Source of the DNA: Brachypterus glaber | Lineage: Eukaryota; Arthropoda; Insecta; Coleoptera; Kateretidae | Reading direction: 5' to 3' | NCBI GenBank assembly: GCA_958510825.1 | Contig: OY294047.1 | Location: forward strand, 5,456,001 to 5,520,000 | DNA: 64,000 bases | Program-made: the position numbers and the translations under genes | The notes under the pieces: model-generated | What the model was told of the DNA's origin: nothing | Seen by the model: only the letters and a program-made list of their open reading frames with translations | Database searches by the model: none | In this document: positions 42,910-54,894 of the stretch, piece by piece | Layout of the letters: every line of letters begins with the position of its first letter | Position numbering within the stretch: the first letter of the stretch is position 1

Positions 42910-44063
42910 CTAAAATACAACATTGTAAAACAAAGTTATCTGGTGCGAGAGAGTAAACTGAGATATTGTCCATGAGAAAATTAACCGACGAGGCTGAGGG
43001 CAGAGCGGGTTAATTTTAGAGAGGGCAATATTAGTTTACTCAAGAGTAACTAACAAAGTTTTATCCAATAAACAGCTTAGAAATTCATATTTTTATTAAA
43101 AATTTTAATGACATTTATAAGAAAATAATTTGACAAGATATAATAGTATATTAAAGTACTAGTTTCATAACATACGTTTTTAGCGCACGAGTACAAGTTT
43201 AGAAAACGAGCCGCTTGCGGCAAGTTTTCTAAAGTACTAGTGCTCTAGAAACGTGTTATGAAACGACTGCTTTATACAATTTTTTTTATTTTGCTCTAAA
43301 ATTTAAAAAACTTACATTTAAATTGATGACTGATTTAGGGATTTTTGTTTTGGGTTGGCATTACAGTTTACACTGTTTAAAATTCTAAGAACAAATGATA
43401 TTTTGATATATTTTACAGTCATCTCTTCTTTTTTCACTGTAATTAACCAGTCCACAATTTTAACACGGTAAAAAATAACCCAAACACAAAATTTTGTAAA
43501 AAATTAAACTTTAAATCGACATTGACATTTGCACGCAAAACGTCAAGAGATAGGCTTTTGTATGTTGCCAACCCAACAGAAAAAAAAGTAGAGACCTCTT
43601 ATGGGCCTATAAGAATACGCAAAATGCGTGTGATTATGAGCTTATAAGAGTAAATGAGCTTATAAGAGTAAATGAACTTATAAGAGTAAATAGAAAAAAT
43701 TATTATTAAATAATACAGATTTACTTATGTATGTATACTTGATTATTAATTTTTATGTTTCAGAAATAAAATTTGTTCGTGTTAGATATATGTATCTACA
43801 ATAAGATTTACTAGTTATAAATAATATAATAGTAATATAATAATATAATAATAAAAGTATAAAGATCAATTTACTCTTAGCTATAGTTTATAAATTACCT
43901 ACCACCGTATACTACTAAGAAACTTTTTCGTCCTTGTATGATAAATAAATATTATACAGAGAATTTAAAAAGTCTACGTCAGTTTGCGATGAAGCGAAGA
44001 GATTACAAACTTAGGTGAAGCTGAAAGAGAGATAGAAGGGGGGAATTCAAATGCTTTGCCCTG
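42910..44063. repeat. Intron with repeat fragments
   Basis: 42,960-43,140 matches 34,140-34,320. 43,141-43,275 is a dyad with a GC-richer core (GAAAACGAGCCGCTTGCGGC). (GAGCTTATAAGAGTAAAT)n occurs at 43,638-43,692. Confidence 0.5.
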
Positions 44064-44321
44064 CATAGAAAAAACGGACTCCTTGAACCAAGGACACGTG
44101 TCTTTGGATATGTTCAAAGCCATATTTTCTTGTTTCAAGGCTGGCATTTTATTGAACCAAAGTCAAGTCCTTGAATAAAGAGCGCGGATTTTTATTCCAA
44201 AACCCGTGCTCTTCATTCAAGGACATTGACTTTGGTTCAAGAAAATGGCAGCCTTGAAACAAGAGAATATGGCTTTGAACTGTATATGTGTCCTTAGTTC
44301 AAGGAATCCGTTTTTTCTATG
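44064..44321. mobile_element. Palindromic MITE with TTCAAGG motifs
   Basis: CATAGAAAAAACGGACTCCTTGAAC pairs with GTTCAAGGAATCCGTTTTTTCTATG; the interior (CATATTTTCTTGTTTCAAGGC etc.) continues the palindrome over nearly the full 258 bp. Confidence 0.8.
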
Positions 44322-44329
44322 TAATTACA

Positions 44330-44457
44330 AGCATCGTAATTACAGGTTTCGTGGACAACTGCAGATTTTCCGTCAGTTGTAACAATTCTGCACTTGCATT
44401 TCTTTTTTTGAAAATTCCTTGCATTTTCCTTTCATTCAAAAATCAAAAATTTTCGCC
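44330..44457 (-). pseudogene. Relic FLYWCH exon R2 (paralogue of FLY-8)
   Basis: The minus strand contains KCKCRIVTTDGKSAVVHET, matching the KCKCGIVTIEGKSAIINET stretch of FLY-8, but the following H-N-H has become C-N-Y and the W-K-C region is frameshifted and poorly preserved. The 5' part of the exon is lost where a MITE-like element with TTAGGGAACGTTCAAG ends begins (44,458). This is a dead duplicate, cut by the insertion. Confidence 0.7.
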
Positions 44458-44704
44458 TTAGGGAACGTTCAAGTATTACGTAACGCAAATTGTATCAAAA
44501 TTCATACACTACATACCCCGGTTCTCGCGTTATTATAGATTATAGAGATTAATTATTTTGGATACCCCCCCCTAATAGGGGCTGTTTTAGGGGGGGGTAG
44601 CCAAAATATGAAATCTTCACAGCCTTGAATGACCCGAGAACCGAGGTATGAAGTGTATGAATTTTGGTACATTTTGCGTTACGTAATACTTGAACGTTCC
44701 CTTA
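44458..44704. mobile_element. MITE A, copy 2
   Basis: TTAGGGAACGTTCAAGTATTACG...CGTAATACTTGAACGTTCCCTTA, a longer relative of the 4.4-kb copy with a C-run/G-run palindrome at its centre. Inserted in relic exon R2. Confidence 0.8.
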
Positions 44705-44854
44705 GTTGCAAACGCAAAAATGGACCAAGTAATAAAGGACAAAGAAAATAAAGATTAAGTGATCCCACAACCGTGCAACGTGCTAACATAGCCTAAGTAT
44801 TTCCTTTTAATTTAAAAAATAGTTTTGGACTTTAACCGACAGCGAAACTTTTTA

Positions 44855-45111
44855 TTACATTTTTATTCTTTTAACTTTTACCACAGTTTTTTTGGATTTT
44901 GGATGCATTAAAAATTTGGGCTCGTGATTATGAGTTTCGTTGATAATCGCCGATTTTCCTTCAATTGTAACAATGCCGCATTTGCATTTTTTTGAAAATT
45001 CCATGCATTTCCATTTTATCCAGTGGTTCGAAAGCTTCGCCTCAATTACAAACGCATGTCCCTCAAATATCATTTTCATGTGGGGACTTTTCCCAAAAAA
45101 ATATAAGGTCC
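44855..45111 (-). CDS. mod(mdg4): FLY-8: divergent terminal FLYWCH exon, mod(mdg4)-like
   Basis: Acceptor TTTTAG at 45,112-45,113; GG completes Gly, then T-L-Y-F-F-G-K-S-P. It encodes 85 residues. W34, C36, C43, C45 and H61-N-H63 are present, but the C36-C43 spacing is one residue shorter than in the siblings (MEFSKK instead of x-x-Y-Y-K-T-K) and the P-K is replaced by H-M-K-M. The tail is strongly basic (KSKKTVVKVKRIKM). Relic R2 at 44.3 kb is a decayed paralogue of this exon. Confidence 0.87.
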
Positions 45112-45113
45112 CT

Positions 45114-46251
45114 AAAATAATGATTTATTTAAAACTAATGCTCTTAAAATTATGCGTAAAATAAACCAAAAAAATATTTTGGAGATACCATTTAGAAAAT
45201 AGTAAAATTTATAAAATTAAAATAATATGATACATAATTAAATAATTAAAATATCTTATAGTATAAAAATTAAATTTATTTAATATAAGGTAAGCAGGAA
45301 ACTTAAAAAGGATATATAAAAATCACAAAGTTTATAATAGACAGGTTTAAAAATTTTTTTAGTGATGGATGTTGATAGACACATTTATTGAATAAAGCTT
45401 ATTTGGGTCCTGAAAATATAACCTTTTTGGGGCCCCTAAAACCCTAATTTTTCATATATTTAAAGTTTACAAATATATCATATTTAAAAATTAGAAAAAA
45501 TTAATTATAAACTTATTTATACTTTCACTCAGAACATACTTACGCATTTTCAGATATGCCCCTAAATTTATATATAGTACGCCCTTTGAAATAAATAAAA
45601 TATACAATTTTCTATGAGCGTTTCGAGTTCCCATTACTACGACAAGAAACAAAGACCTATTTCACATACCTAGATGGAGGACGAATTATTATAACATGTC
45701 GCCACTTTTAATATGTGTCGACTTTTTTAATCAGTCGCAGCATTTTCTTTGTAAGAGACGGATGTGGCCGCTTAGGCGGATTTACTCCTGCATCAGCCTG
45801 CTATCGTAGATATGCACAGAACTTGATTTATTTTATTTTATCTTGTTTTGTGAAAATATTACTTTAATAGTAAAGTTTTAAGTGAATCGTGAATATTTAT
45901 GTTTTTTTATTGTGTGATATTAAATTTTAACGTGGAACTGTTGAACATGTAGGCCGAAAATTATATTAGATTGAGCTGGCAAACTATCCTATGAAAAATG
46001 CCATTATTGGAATTGGAATTGGACTTTTTTAATATTGGATTGAAATCTGCAATTTTGGAAATTAACCTTGGAACTATTTAGATTGTATTATTATAATTTC
46101 GTTAAAAAATTAACTGATCTTTTAATTAAATCTTATTGATCTGTATGGACTGTAAATAAATAAATAAATAAATAAACGATAATTTAAAGCAGCAATAATG
46201 TGAAATTTTTAGTGCAGTAATTTCTAATAGATGTTAAAGCATAAAATATTA
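45114..46251. other. Intron, no gene seen
   Basis: AT-rich; a moderately GC-richer patch at 45,740-45,800 has no recognisable content. Confidence 0.4.
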
Positions 46252-46977
46252 TTTTTTCTACGACTGGTTTAGAATGTAAGCAAATACACACACTTTTTTA
46301 AACACAGAATGAATCCATTCTAGCTCTAGATACTGTATGAATATTCCGTATCAAGTGTTAGAATGAGCACACGTAGTACCATGTCTTTTTTATAAAAGTA
46401 AAGAAAACTGTAGCAAAATTAGCAAAAATATATATATATATATATATTTTACCATGAAATATTGAATAATTTAATGCAATTTAAAGTTTTGCGTTAAAAT
46501 TACATAAAGTTTATTAGTTTTTCTTAATATTTGACCAGTTTTTTATCAATTTAGTTCAAAAAATTAAAACTGCTTCATCTATTGTTAAATATTTAAACCT
46601 GATATCTGTCACAACAATCTGACATAACCTTCAATTTTTGCATTATAATTTGTAAATATGTGCTAAAATTAAATAAAAATCATTTTTAAGTACTGATTTG
46701 ATAAAATTATTAAATATCATTAATTGCTTTAGTTAAAAATATATGTTTTGTTGCGTTTAGAATGTCGAGTCAAAAAAAACATTGTTTTTAACCTTGTCCG
46801 CAGTTTAAAGCCATACAGTGTTTCATATTTGCAGTCGAAGAAAAAGTATAGTCTAAAACACGTATGGAACAGTCATTCCGCGCTCGCGGGACCGTCATAC
46901 TCGCCTGCCGGCTCGTATGACAAACTTTCCGTTCGCGCGGAATATTGTCTATTCCATACTAGTTATAGAATATACTA
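46252..46977. mobile_element. TE-B, copy 3, abutting FLY-7
   Basis: Runs from TTTTTCTACGACTGGTTTAG to TAGAATATACTA, close to the 7.3-kb copy along its full length, with a (TA)n run at 46,430-46,446. Its right end lies 3 bases from the FLY-7 stop codon. Confidence 0.8.
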
Positions 46978-46979
46978 AT

Positions 46980-47239
46980 CTATGATTGTCTTTTAATATT
47001 AACAACCGTTCTTCTACATGTCGAATAATCCAAATTTCTTGGAGCATGATTATGTCTCCCAAAGATAATAGCATTCCCTCCACTGGTGGTAAAAATCTTG
47101 CAATGACATTTAAACTTATGGTATTGAGCGCATCTCCATTTGGTTTGATCAGAGAACCTTTCATGCACTTGAAAATCGTACTTTTCAAAAACTATTTTTG
47201 GGTTTACCAGTTGTCGAGATGGTAGAAAGTAAAGTGTTC
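46980..47239 (-). CDS. mod(mdg4): FLY-7: alternative terminal FLYWCH exon, mod(mdg4)-like
   Basis: Acceptor TTTTAG at 47,240-47,241; starts G-T-L-Y-F-L-P-S, 86 residues. P14, F18, F23, W35, C37, C45, C47 and H63-N-H65 are conserved; the tail is short and basic (VVNIKRQS). The stop TAG at 46,980-46,982 lies only about 3 bases from the end of transposon TE-B (46,252-46,977), so TE-B must supply the 3' UTR or be transcribed through. The intron upstream is open in frame, which makes the naive ORF longer (to 47,378). Confidence 0.9.
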
Positions 47240-47241
47240 CT

Positions 47242-48127
47242 AAAATACAACTATTTAAAAAATATGTTTTTTTTTCAAACGTTAGAAAAACAAGACTTTG
47301 AAGTTTAAACAACTCAATTTTCAAAGTTATACTTACATACATCAATATATTAATAATAATTAAATTCATATCATACAAACTACACGGTATTTATTATGAA
47401 AATTTCATAGTTATACTAAAAAATATGTCTAGCTATCTCCACTTTCAGCTTATTGACAGGTCTTTTCAGTTTGTAAGTTTGTAAGATTAAGTCTGTTTTT
47501 CGCATTCAAAGAAAAATAATATGTTTTATTTGTTCGAGGTAAAAGTGATATTTTGCTAGTTTTCATTAAAATGTTAAGTCTAAGATAAATCTGCCCTCCT
47601 TAGTTAAAACGTCCTAACTAATATTTTTGTCATTTTCAACTTATCTGCATATACCAGTTGTTCCATATTTATCTATTCTCTAGGGTTCCCACCAGTCATG
47701 GAAAACAGGAAAGTCAGGGAAAAGTCAGGGAAATTAAAATTGAAACCTGGAAGTCAGGGAATTTGGCCAAAAAATAGGGAAAATAGCAATGTTAGGACGT
47801 TCTAACTAAGTGATATAAGAACAGCCGCAGCAACGAACTAATAACTCTTCTCTCTAGAATAGGCATTTCATTTGTAAAAACTGAAAAAAACGTAGCCAAT
47901 ATATACATTTGTCTGTCTTACTCACACAGCTTTGTTCTAACACAGACAACAATAACAGTACTGGTAATTGTTATTGTTCAGGCCTGAATATACCTACTAT
48001 TTGTTTACAAACAAACCGAGATGTTGTCGATACTTTATATTAACGGTATGCGTATTCTAGAGAGAAGAGTTGTTAGTTCGTTAAGCCGCAGCAGCAGCAG
48101 CAGCAGCACGAGATACATTGTTTTGAA
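47242..48127. repeat. Intron with two short elements
   Basis: 47,683-47,790 (AGGGTTCCCACCAGTCATGG, GGAAAGTCAGGGAAA) resembles the ends of widespread hAT-type MITEs. 47,826-48,090 has inverted ends ACGAACTAATAACTCTTCTC/GAGAAGAGTTGTTAGTTCG. (CAG)n at 48,089-48,108. Confidence 0.5.
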
Positions 48128-48865
48128 ACGATTCACTCACCGCAATAATAAGAAGAATCCAGCGCATGCGCACTGATTTTCTTATTTTTGTTTTGACGTA
48201 TGCCAAAAATTATTTTAAGGTTATGTAACATTCTTTTGCAGAATTTTAAAAAATATCTACTTTTTTCTTTGCGAGCTAACAGTTTTTTTTAATTGGCTAA
48301 AAGTACTCGCTTTTAATAGTATTTTCGTAAAAAAAATTGCGGAATATTAATAAACATTTGATTCTTAAAATATATCGCCTTCTAAATTCTGAAATATCGT
48401 ATCTGAAAAATGCCTCCCATTAAAAAAAAAAAAAACAAACCAACAAACTACCAAACCAAACCATTATTAAAGTAAACCAACGCCTCCCATTAAAAAAAAA
48501 ACACCAAACCAGCAAACTACCAAACCAAACCATTGTTAACGTAAACCAAAGCCCCCATTAAAAAAATCAAACACAAATTCTTGAGTATTTTAACAATCTT
48601 TTGCTATATATTCTAACAAAAAAACTAGATTTTTCGCATCTAATTATATTCAAGACAGTAAGTTTTAGTAATAAAACTAGAAATCAGTGCAAAATATAGT
48701 TCATTTTTGTGGACCTGATGCGCACCGTAACCCCATCAAATTAAACTATTTCATAAAACTACAACTGCCTAAACGGAAGCCACTTTTGACATCCGTCAAA
48801 ACAAAAATAAGCAAACCAGTGCGCATGTGCTAGATTCTTCTCATTACTGCTGTGAGCAAATCGTG
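48128..48865. mobile_element. TE-E, shorter copy
   Basis: ACGATTCACTCACCGCAATAATAAG at the left and CATTACTGCTGTGAGCAAATCGT at the right, with two copies of the ~70-bp minisatellite unit on the opposite strand to the 21-kb copy. It ends about 70 bases before the FLY-6 stop. Confidence 0.7.
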
Positions 48866-48934
48866 TTTTGAACAATCAGGCAATCAAATCAACGCCCATA
48901 CTAGTCCAAATATATAAAATACAGTTTTTATATT

Positions 48935-49338
48935 TTATGTATCTGTAGTCGGCATATATGTACTCGAGACATTTATAGTCGGCATGTTTGTAGTCGGCAT
49001 ATTTGTAGTTGGGATATTTGTAGTCGACATATTTGTATTATTATATATATTTGTATACGACTTAGAATCATCTACTTTTTTTATGTTCATAATAACTCGT
49101 GCAGCGCTAGAATATTTTAAGCATTTATAATTTATATGGTTATGATTTCCATAAATAGTTGCGTTAAATCCAGGATTGGTGACGATGCGACATTTGCATT
49201 TGTGTCTATTATAAACTCCACATCGCCAAGATTTCTTTCCATCATTGTGTTGAATTTTGTCTTTCAGAAAAAAATCGAATCCCTCAAATATTAGTTTTGG
49301 ATGTATATTTTTTTGCGTCTTACATATAAAAAATATTC
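48935..49338 (-). CDS. mod(mdg4): FLY-6: FLYWCH exon with a repeat-derived C-terminal tail
   Basis: Acceptor TTTTAG at 49,339-49,340; begins G-I-F-F-I-C-K-T-Q-K-N-I-H-P-K. P14, F18, W38, C40, C48, C50 and H66-N-H68 form the finger; the W is preceded by a longer loop (KDKIQHNDGKKS). Unlike all other exons the frame runs on past the usual end (V-x-x-I-K-K) for about 45 residues to give 134 in total. Residues 96-134 are imperfect Thr-Asn-Met-Pro-Thr units encoded by a 15-bp minisatellite at 48,942-49,055. The tail is seen directly; whether it is functional is unknown. The exon has no Met near its start and is easily missed by ORF callers. Confidence 0.85.
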
Positions 49339-49340
49339 CT

Positions 49341-50149
49341 AAAACGAAACTGAATTAATAAGAATAATTTATTTAGCTCAGCTATTTTAACTATTAAAAT
49401 CCTTTTTAATCCATTAAAATGTAGACTTTAACGTATTTTTTTTACTAACAATAAAAAAATAAGTACATAAGCCATATAATTAAAAAAATATATATTATAT
49501 TTTTTATTAACTTAAGTAATTACTACAGTAAGTATATACTTACAGTGTAAGTAAAATATCTGTCCCACACAATAACTACCAATAAAATAAACTACTTATA
49601 TAATACTAAAAAACGACTACCAGAAAAACTAAGTTGAATAACTATATAATATATATATATACTATAAACAGTATATAATATAATAATTATGCGGTGCATA
49701 ATATGCACATAGTATGCGAACTAAGTCTTTAGTGTTCGAGACTGAAGTTTTTTGGCTAAGACGAAATCGAGGCAAAAAATCAGTCGAGAACACTTAAGAC
49801 AGGTGCATATCCAAAAAACAATTAAAGATATAGGTAGTTTAAAAATTGTTTTGACATAGCTGTCAGTTTGACAAATAAGTTAGTAGTTGTCTTAAATGTT
49901 TTCATTATTGACCGTCGTCAATAAACAATGGACAATAATATACGAGTCTACTAATTTTATTGGTTCTAAAGCTTAACAAACCTTGCCAATGCTGCCGTGC
50001 TAAGTTGAAAGGTCCTATCTACATAGGGTTAACATACACAGATAGGACCTTTCAGCTTAGAAAGGCACAATGGTAGTAAATATCTATGCTAGGTAGTAGA
50101 AAAAAGTTATATTGTTTTAACTTATTAACATAGGTCTTGGAAGCAACAT
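49341..50149. other. Intron with small palindromes
   Basis: 49,705-49,805: GC-richer dyad (GTGTTCGAGACTGAAG...CAGTCGAGAACAC). 50,000-50,065: AAGTTGAAAGGTCCTATCT and its inverse AGATAGGACCTTTCAGCTT. No gene. Confidence 0.45.
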
Positions 50150-50782
50150 AGCAATTTTGTAGTTTTATTTAAAAATGACATTGAATGGGGAACAAAAAAA
50201 AACATCAATAAAATTTTAATGCTGCAGGGTGATTCTTCATTTAAAACTGAGCAAAAAAAAGTATTTTTCAGCAAAACACCTACATTCAATATTAAAGGAG
50301 TAATAGCCTTTTGAAAAGTAACGTTTTTGGTAGCTCAAAATGTTACTTCCTCTAAATTGCATTTTTTTTAAACGGTTTGTCCTACAGTGTTACACTATAT
50401 GACATTTTTTATGTATTTTTACTCAAGGAACCCATTTTTTTACAATCAATCCAAAAAAAGTAAGAATAAAAACGTTTGGGACAAAAATGTGTTAAGCCTA
50501 CAACATTTTTCCGTCCAGGGACGCCTCTGGATAAATTCAAAAAAATAAATTAACATAAACTTATTGCCCTTATTAATACTAATATACATTCAAACGCTCG
50601 TCGCTCTATCTTAAAGGGTACCAGAGTTATTAATTGAAAACCTTATTTTTATTACAATTTTAAAGAGCCCTAGCTCACTTAGGGCTCATTTTCGGACCAA
50701 TCTCTATAGGTACTTTTTTGATATTTTTGGCTGTACCACTTAAAGTTTGGCATGCCAATTATTATTCACCCTGTATGTATAA
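50150..50782. mobile_element. TE-C, copy 3 (one end incomplete)
   Basis: Matches TE-C in reverse orientation, ending TTTGGCATGCCAATTATTATTCACCCTGTA; the opposite terminal repeat is mostly missing. Confidence 0.7.
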
Positions 50783-52077
50783 ATTGACTTTAAATAAAAA
50801 AATGCGGTAATGAAAATATAATTTATTTAGAAATAAAATTTATTTATATTTAATATAAACGAATAAATCAGTATTATCATAGGTGAAAATATTGAACTAT
50901 CAGTCTTTAAAAATATATAATTTACATAATCATCAAAAGTAAAAATTTATAGCTGTTATCATCAAGTAAAAATATATCATTATCATTATCAGCATCAGCA
51001 TAGATGAAAATATAAAATTATTACCAGTATCTTAACAAAGTAAAAACGTTTGTATGATATTACATAAAAAATAACAGGTACTGATTTTGCTTTTTTTTCT
51101 TTAATTTAGTTCTGACATAAATTTAGCAGAAATAACATTATTTTACTTTAATTTGTTTTTATCTAAACACCTTTTAATTTTTATTTGTCGATAACTTTTT
51201 TCCCACCTTACTCGTTTAAATGGAATCATTAAAAAAAATCAAGATAAAAAGAAATAAAAATGTAAATATTTAAAACCTAGCCTCAACGCTAGAGTCGACG
51301 CGGCGCCTATGAGGGTACAGGAAATTCTCCGACTATTGTTAATAATAAATTGTTAATTTTAAACGTTTCCCTGTTGAAAATGACGGGTCTGAGCGGGTAT
51401 AAATGGTGCACAAACCCGTCATTTTCAATAGGGTTCAACTAGGGTCACTTTATCCAGCTGAATGAAGTGATCCTATTGTCAATCAAAGATATACTGCCAC
51501 AGTAAGTAAAAGAAACGTATCTTAAAATCATATTAAATAACATAATATGTTACATATTATGTAACTATAACTTTTACATATTATGTATAAATTTTATACA
51601 TATGTTATAATACATGTATATAACATTATATTCGCATTATGCATGTTATAATATATAACAATATTATATGTATATTAAATAAATGTATAGAACTAGTTTT
51701 ATAATACATATTTTTAGCGAACGAGCACAAGTTTAGAAAACGAGTGCATTATACAATTTTTTTTCTATTTTGCTCTAAAATTAAAAAAAAAACGTATAAA
51801 CGTTTAAAATGATTTATGACAGGGATTTTTGTTTGGGTTGGCATTACAAGTTTTACTATGTTTAGAATTCAAAGAACAAATGATAATTTAATATATTTTA
51901 TTGTCAGCTCTTTTCTACTGCAAGTAACCAAGCATAATTTTAACTTAAAACAACATTTTGTAGTTATAAAGAATCTATGCTTATTTAGAATATATCGATG
52001 AATCTAATTTAGACCGTGTATAAATATACTAAATTTAAAAATAAGTAACAATAATAGTCGCAAAATAGAAAAAATAT
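50783..52077. other. No gene seen
   Basis: AT-rich. 51,375-51,435 is a palindrome (TTGAAAATGACGGGT...ACCCGTCATTTTCAA) next to GGGTCACTTTATCCAGCTGAATGAAGTGATCC; 51,700-51,760 resembles the 43.2-kb dyad. Confidence 0.4.
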
Positions 52078-52816
52078 ATACAGCCTGTTCCAGAACTCGC
52101 GTACCGAAATTTAAGAGGTGATTCTACATCCAAAAATATGAAAAAAAGTTTCTATAAAGGTTGGTCCGGAAATGAGCCCTAAGGGAGCTACGGCCTTTCG
52201 AAGATGACGTATTGAATGGGAAACAAAAAAAAGCACCAATAAAATTTTAATGCTGCAGGGTGATTCTTCATTTAAAACTGAGCAAAAAAGTATTATACAC
52301 CAAAACACCTAAATTTAATATTAAAGGAGTAATAGCCTTTTAAAAAGTAACGTTTTTGGTGGCACAAAATGTTACTTCCTCTTAATTGCATTTTTTTTTT
52401 GATAACGGTTGCTCCTACAGTGTTACACTATATGATATTTTATATGTATTTTTACTCTAGAAATCTATATTTTTTACAACAAATCCAAAAAACATACACA
52501 TAGAAAAGTTTGGGGCAAAAATGTTTTAAACCTCATATATTTTGTCCGTCTGGGCACGCCTCTGGATAAATTAAAAAAATAAATTAACACAAACTTATTG
52601 CCCTTATTAATACTAGTATACATGCAAAAGCTCGCCGCTCTAGCTTAAACGGTACCCGAGTTATTAATTAAAAACCTTATTTTTATTACAATTTTAAAGG
52701 GCCCTAGATCCCTTAGGGCTCATTTCCGGACCAACCTTTATAGGAACTTTTTTTATATTTTTGGATCTAGAATCAACTCTTAAATTTTGGCATGCCAGTT
52801 ATGGATCACCCTGTAT
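52078..52816. mobile_element. TE-C, copy 4, near full length
   Basis: Inverse orientation relative to the 8.1-kb copy and closely similar along its length: ACAGCCTGTTCCAGAACTCG to CAGTTATGGATCACCCTGTA. Confidence 0.8.
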
Positions 52817-52929
52817 ATTATTGATTGAACTGACATGAGATTAATTAACAAATATAATTTTGAGGTACGTTTCTTTAGCTTGATAAACGTAGCCATTATT
52901 ATCGTACAGTGGCAGTATGAATACGCCAA

Positions 52930-53195
52930 CTACCATATTCTTGTAATCTTCACAAAGGTTTTATTACCAGTCAGATATTTCAGATTGGTTGGTGCTAAAT
53001 GATTATGATTTCCGTAAACTAAGGCATTTGATCCAGCCAAAGTAACCAAACGACAGCTACATTTTGTCCTAAAGTAACTAGTACATCTCCATGTTGTTTT
53101 TTCAGCTGAATTTCTAGCTTTTACTTGGAAATCGTAGTTTTCAAACACTAATTTTGGGTTAATATTTTTGTTAGTTGTTGTGAAATAAAGTATAC
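52930..53195 (-). CDS. mod(mdg4): FLY-5: alternative terminal FLYWCH exon, mod(mdg4)-like
   Basis: Acceptor TTTTAG at 53,196-53,197; GT completes Gly and the exon reads G-I-L-Y-F-T-T-T-N-K-N-I-N-P-K, 88 residues. P14, F18, F23, W36, C38, C46, C48 and H64-N-H66 are in place. The tail ends KTFVKITRIW. It belongs with FLY-4, FLY-6, FLY-10 and FLY-11 by the K-N-(I/V)-(N/H)-P-K linker. A 740-bp inverted-repeat element ends about 110 bases downstream of the stop (52,078-52,816). Confidence 0.9.
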
Positions 53196-53430
53196 CTAAA
53201 AATGATTCATATATATATATTATTATTATAAGCAATACCGTTAAGTTTCTGGATAAAGTTAGGGACTAAGATAATACAAAACAGCTTTAATTTTTAAAAG
53301 CATTCATTATTAATTACTATATTAATTACTATACACTGATAAAACAAAACATAATTAGTATAATAAATATTGGGATTTAACTATAACCCCTTTCTGCCTT
53401 TAATATAAACGTTAAATAAAAACTGTGGCT

Positions 53431-53544
53431 TGGTTCTAAAAGGGCCAATGTCACTTTGTCAATAGCAGAGTTTTTACATCAACTCTGATGTAATATTTTG
53501 AAAACGCTGCTATTGACAAAGTGACATTGGCCCTTTTAGAACCA
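53431..53544. mobile_element. Small MITE
   Basis: GGTTCTAAAAGGGCCAATGTC...GACATTGGCCCTTTTAGAACC; arms of about 45 bp. Confidence 0.75.
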
Positions 53545-53815
53545 AAAGACAGAATTAATGGCGATATTTCCCGTTAGATTAGACAGGGACAAAAGTTCTA
53601 CCCAAAAAGGATAGAAGACATACATACACTCCCACTTCCACCCAACCAAACAAATTCTGTATGTGTTCTTTGTTGAACAAATACAATATTTACTTGGCCG
53701 GGCGAAAAGTGTATCTATTATATTTTTATTAAAGAAATTAGTGGCGTCATCTAAATTTTAGTAGAATTATCTTATTCTACAGATTCACATTAGCTATGTT
53801 CGTTCGTGCCGCTCA

Positions 53816-53907
53816 GTGCTACACTTTCCGGCCATCCAAATAAATACTGTATTTGTTGTATGAAAAACAAATACAGTATTTATTTGGCTGGCTGGAAAGT
53901 GTAGCAC
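53816..53907. mobile_element. Small palindromic element
   Basis: GTGCTACACTTTCCGGCCATC...GGCTGGCTGGAAAGTGTAGCAC around AAATACAGTATTT/AAATACTGTATTT. A half-copy is at 53,650-53,712. Confidence 0.7.
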
Positions 53908-54167
53908 AAATGAGATAGAGATAGGGTAGACGTCTTTTATTTCATAATTCTAGTTGTAGAGAACTCCATTGAAGTAAATACTTTTTTTAATAAATCTTAC
54001 GGTTCAAGAATTAAATATGTATTGTTTACTGTTTATTAAAGTTTTAATAGTTGAGATAAGTTTAAAAATTTAACTAAAAATATTTAACATGACAACTTAT
54101 TTACACTGCTGATGTAGCAAATTTTTCACTCGGTAAATTTTGATTTCGTAACGTGACTTCTTAATGT

Positions 54168-54893
54168 ATGAGAGCGGTCCAAAAGTCACCCCCCCCCCCT
54201 CTTAATTTTTTAACCAGTTGAGATATCGACTTCAAATTTGGAACTTTTAAATAAGACAACTTAAACTATTTTTTAGCATATATTTAATACTTTCAGCTCT
54301 TAAAATGTGGGCAGGGGGGCATGGGGGCACATTTTTTTAAATGGAAAGGGGGGACGTGTAATACATCATTTTAAAGCTTATAAAATTCTCCATTTAACTC
54401 CATATTTTTAAATTAAAAAAAAATGGGTTTAAAATGGGGTTGAAAATGGGTATTAATTTCAAAATTCCTCTAAAAAAAAAACAAATAATTTTTTAAAAAT
54501 GCCTAATTTCATCATAAAAAAATGTTAATTATACTTTTAAACTAATTTTAGTTGACATAAATAAAAATTTATAAAAAAAAAACTTAAAAAATCGAATGTT
54601 TTAGCACAAAAAATTGAAAAATCAAAACCTTAAAAAACATTTTTAAAAAAATTTAAAATGTTAGTTTAAATAGGGAATTTTATAAGCTTTAAAATATTGT
54701 ATCACAGGACCGCCCTTTCCATTTTAAAAAATGTCCCCCCATGCCCCCCTGCCCACATTTTAAGAGTTGAAAATATCAAATATATGCTAAAAGATAGTTT
54801 AAGTTGTCTTATTTAAGAGTTCTAAATTTGAAGTCGATATCTGAACTCGTTCAAAAGTTAAAAGGGGGGGGGGTGACTTTTGGACCGCACTGT
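54168..54893. mobile_element. TE-D, copy 2
   Basis: GAGCGGTCCAAAAGTCACCCCC at the left, GGGGGTGACTTTTGGACCGCACTGTA at the right; arms of about 300 bp contain ATATCGACTTCAAATTTG and TGTGGGCAGGGGGGCATGGG. Confidence 0.85.
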
Positions 54894-54894
54894 A

